A stretch of DNA of 14,658 nucleotides, taken from Candidatus Poribacteria bacterium. GTDB lineage: Bacteria; Poribacteria; WGA-4E; WGA-3G. Within the stretch, counting starts at the first letter, position 1. Every line of letters starts with the position of its first letter. The position numbers and the translations under genes were made by a program. The DNA lies in NCBI GenBank assembly GCA_028818995.1, contig JAPPMR010000947.1, positions 1 through 14,658 of the forward strand. The letters are read 5' to 3'. Below the pieces are notes generated by a model. That model saw only the letters and a list, made by a program, of their open reading frames with translations, was not told the origin of the DNA and searched no databases. Of the stretch, positions 14,462 to 14,658 are shown in pieces.

Positions 14462-14658
14462 ACTACAAAAGAGAAATTAAAAATACTTAAATTAACTTGA
14501 GTTCGGTATAAGCAACTTTCGGAATCGGCAGAATATGTCGCCTAAAACTATTGTTATTTTGTATACTTAAATAATACCGAATTTTCAGAGTCAAATATGA
14601 CTATTTTTATCATAATAAGCCTGCCGATCCAGTCATAACAAAGGATCGTAGCACATTA

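Noticed and set aside
14462..14658. Distant inverted repeat TTCGGTAT (14502-14509)/ATACCGAA (14574-14581) and the direct repeat ATACTTAAAT (14483, 14563)
   Set aside because: The arms are short, 64 bp apart, in AT-rich DNA cut by the window end. No gene, RNA or terminator can be supported in this stretch.

Overview
This window looks like a piece of a bacterial chromosome, probably from an uncultured lineage. The best guess is Candidatus Poribacteria or a relative. That guess rests on my recollection of secreted LamG-fold proteins in that group with a C-terminal tail like the K-L-x-T-T-W-G-x-L-K-T seen here. It is an inference and was not checked by any search. The genes use the standard code: TAA, TAG and TGA all end genes here. 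Intergenic DNA is clearly more AT-rich than the genes. There is no rRNA, tRNA, CRISPR array, transposase or phage gene.

Left part (1-6409, + strand): a pyrimidine/arginine precursor operon of pyrC (cut by the window edge), carA and carB, followed 9 nt later by a gene for an unrecognised, very acidic 269-residue protein. carB has an in-frame amber codon at codon 40, although the rest of the gene reads through intact.

Middle part (6410-9099): an unrecognised six-helix membrane protein (- strand) is divergent from an NtrC-type sigma54 activator (+ strand). The 522-bp region between them is unusually structured. It holds four copies of the 10-mer TCTTAGGTAT in both orientations, one of them overlapping a near-consensus sigma70 promoter for the activator. 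It also holds a 64-bp imperfect palindrome and a 56-bp REPIN-like pair of inverted REP hairpins whose stems differ by compensatory changes. The activator's receiver domain lacks the phosphoacceptor aspartate.

Right part (9144-14658): a two-gene operon on the - strand encodes a xylose-isomerase-like TIM-barrel sugar isomerase/epimerase and glucosamine-6-phosphate deaminase (nagB). Next are two paralogous secreted LamG-fold proteins of 260 residues each, arranged head to head. Each has a TTGACA-N17-TAGAAT promoter with a shared spacer and a closely similar ribosome-binding region, so the duplication appears to have included the control regions. Each gene also ends in a strong intrinsic terminator. 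The window closes with a secreted protein made almost entirely of TPR repeats, starting only about 25 nt after the second LamG terminator.

No clear new multi-gene system is visible. The observations most worth following are the 7144-7665 control region, the degenerate receiver of the regulator beside it, the inverted LamG pair with its conserved tail and promoters, and the amber codon in carB.
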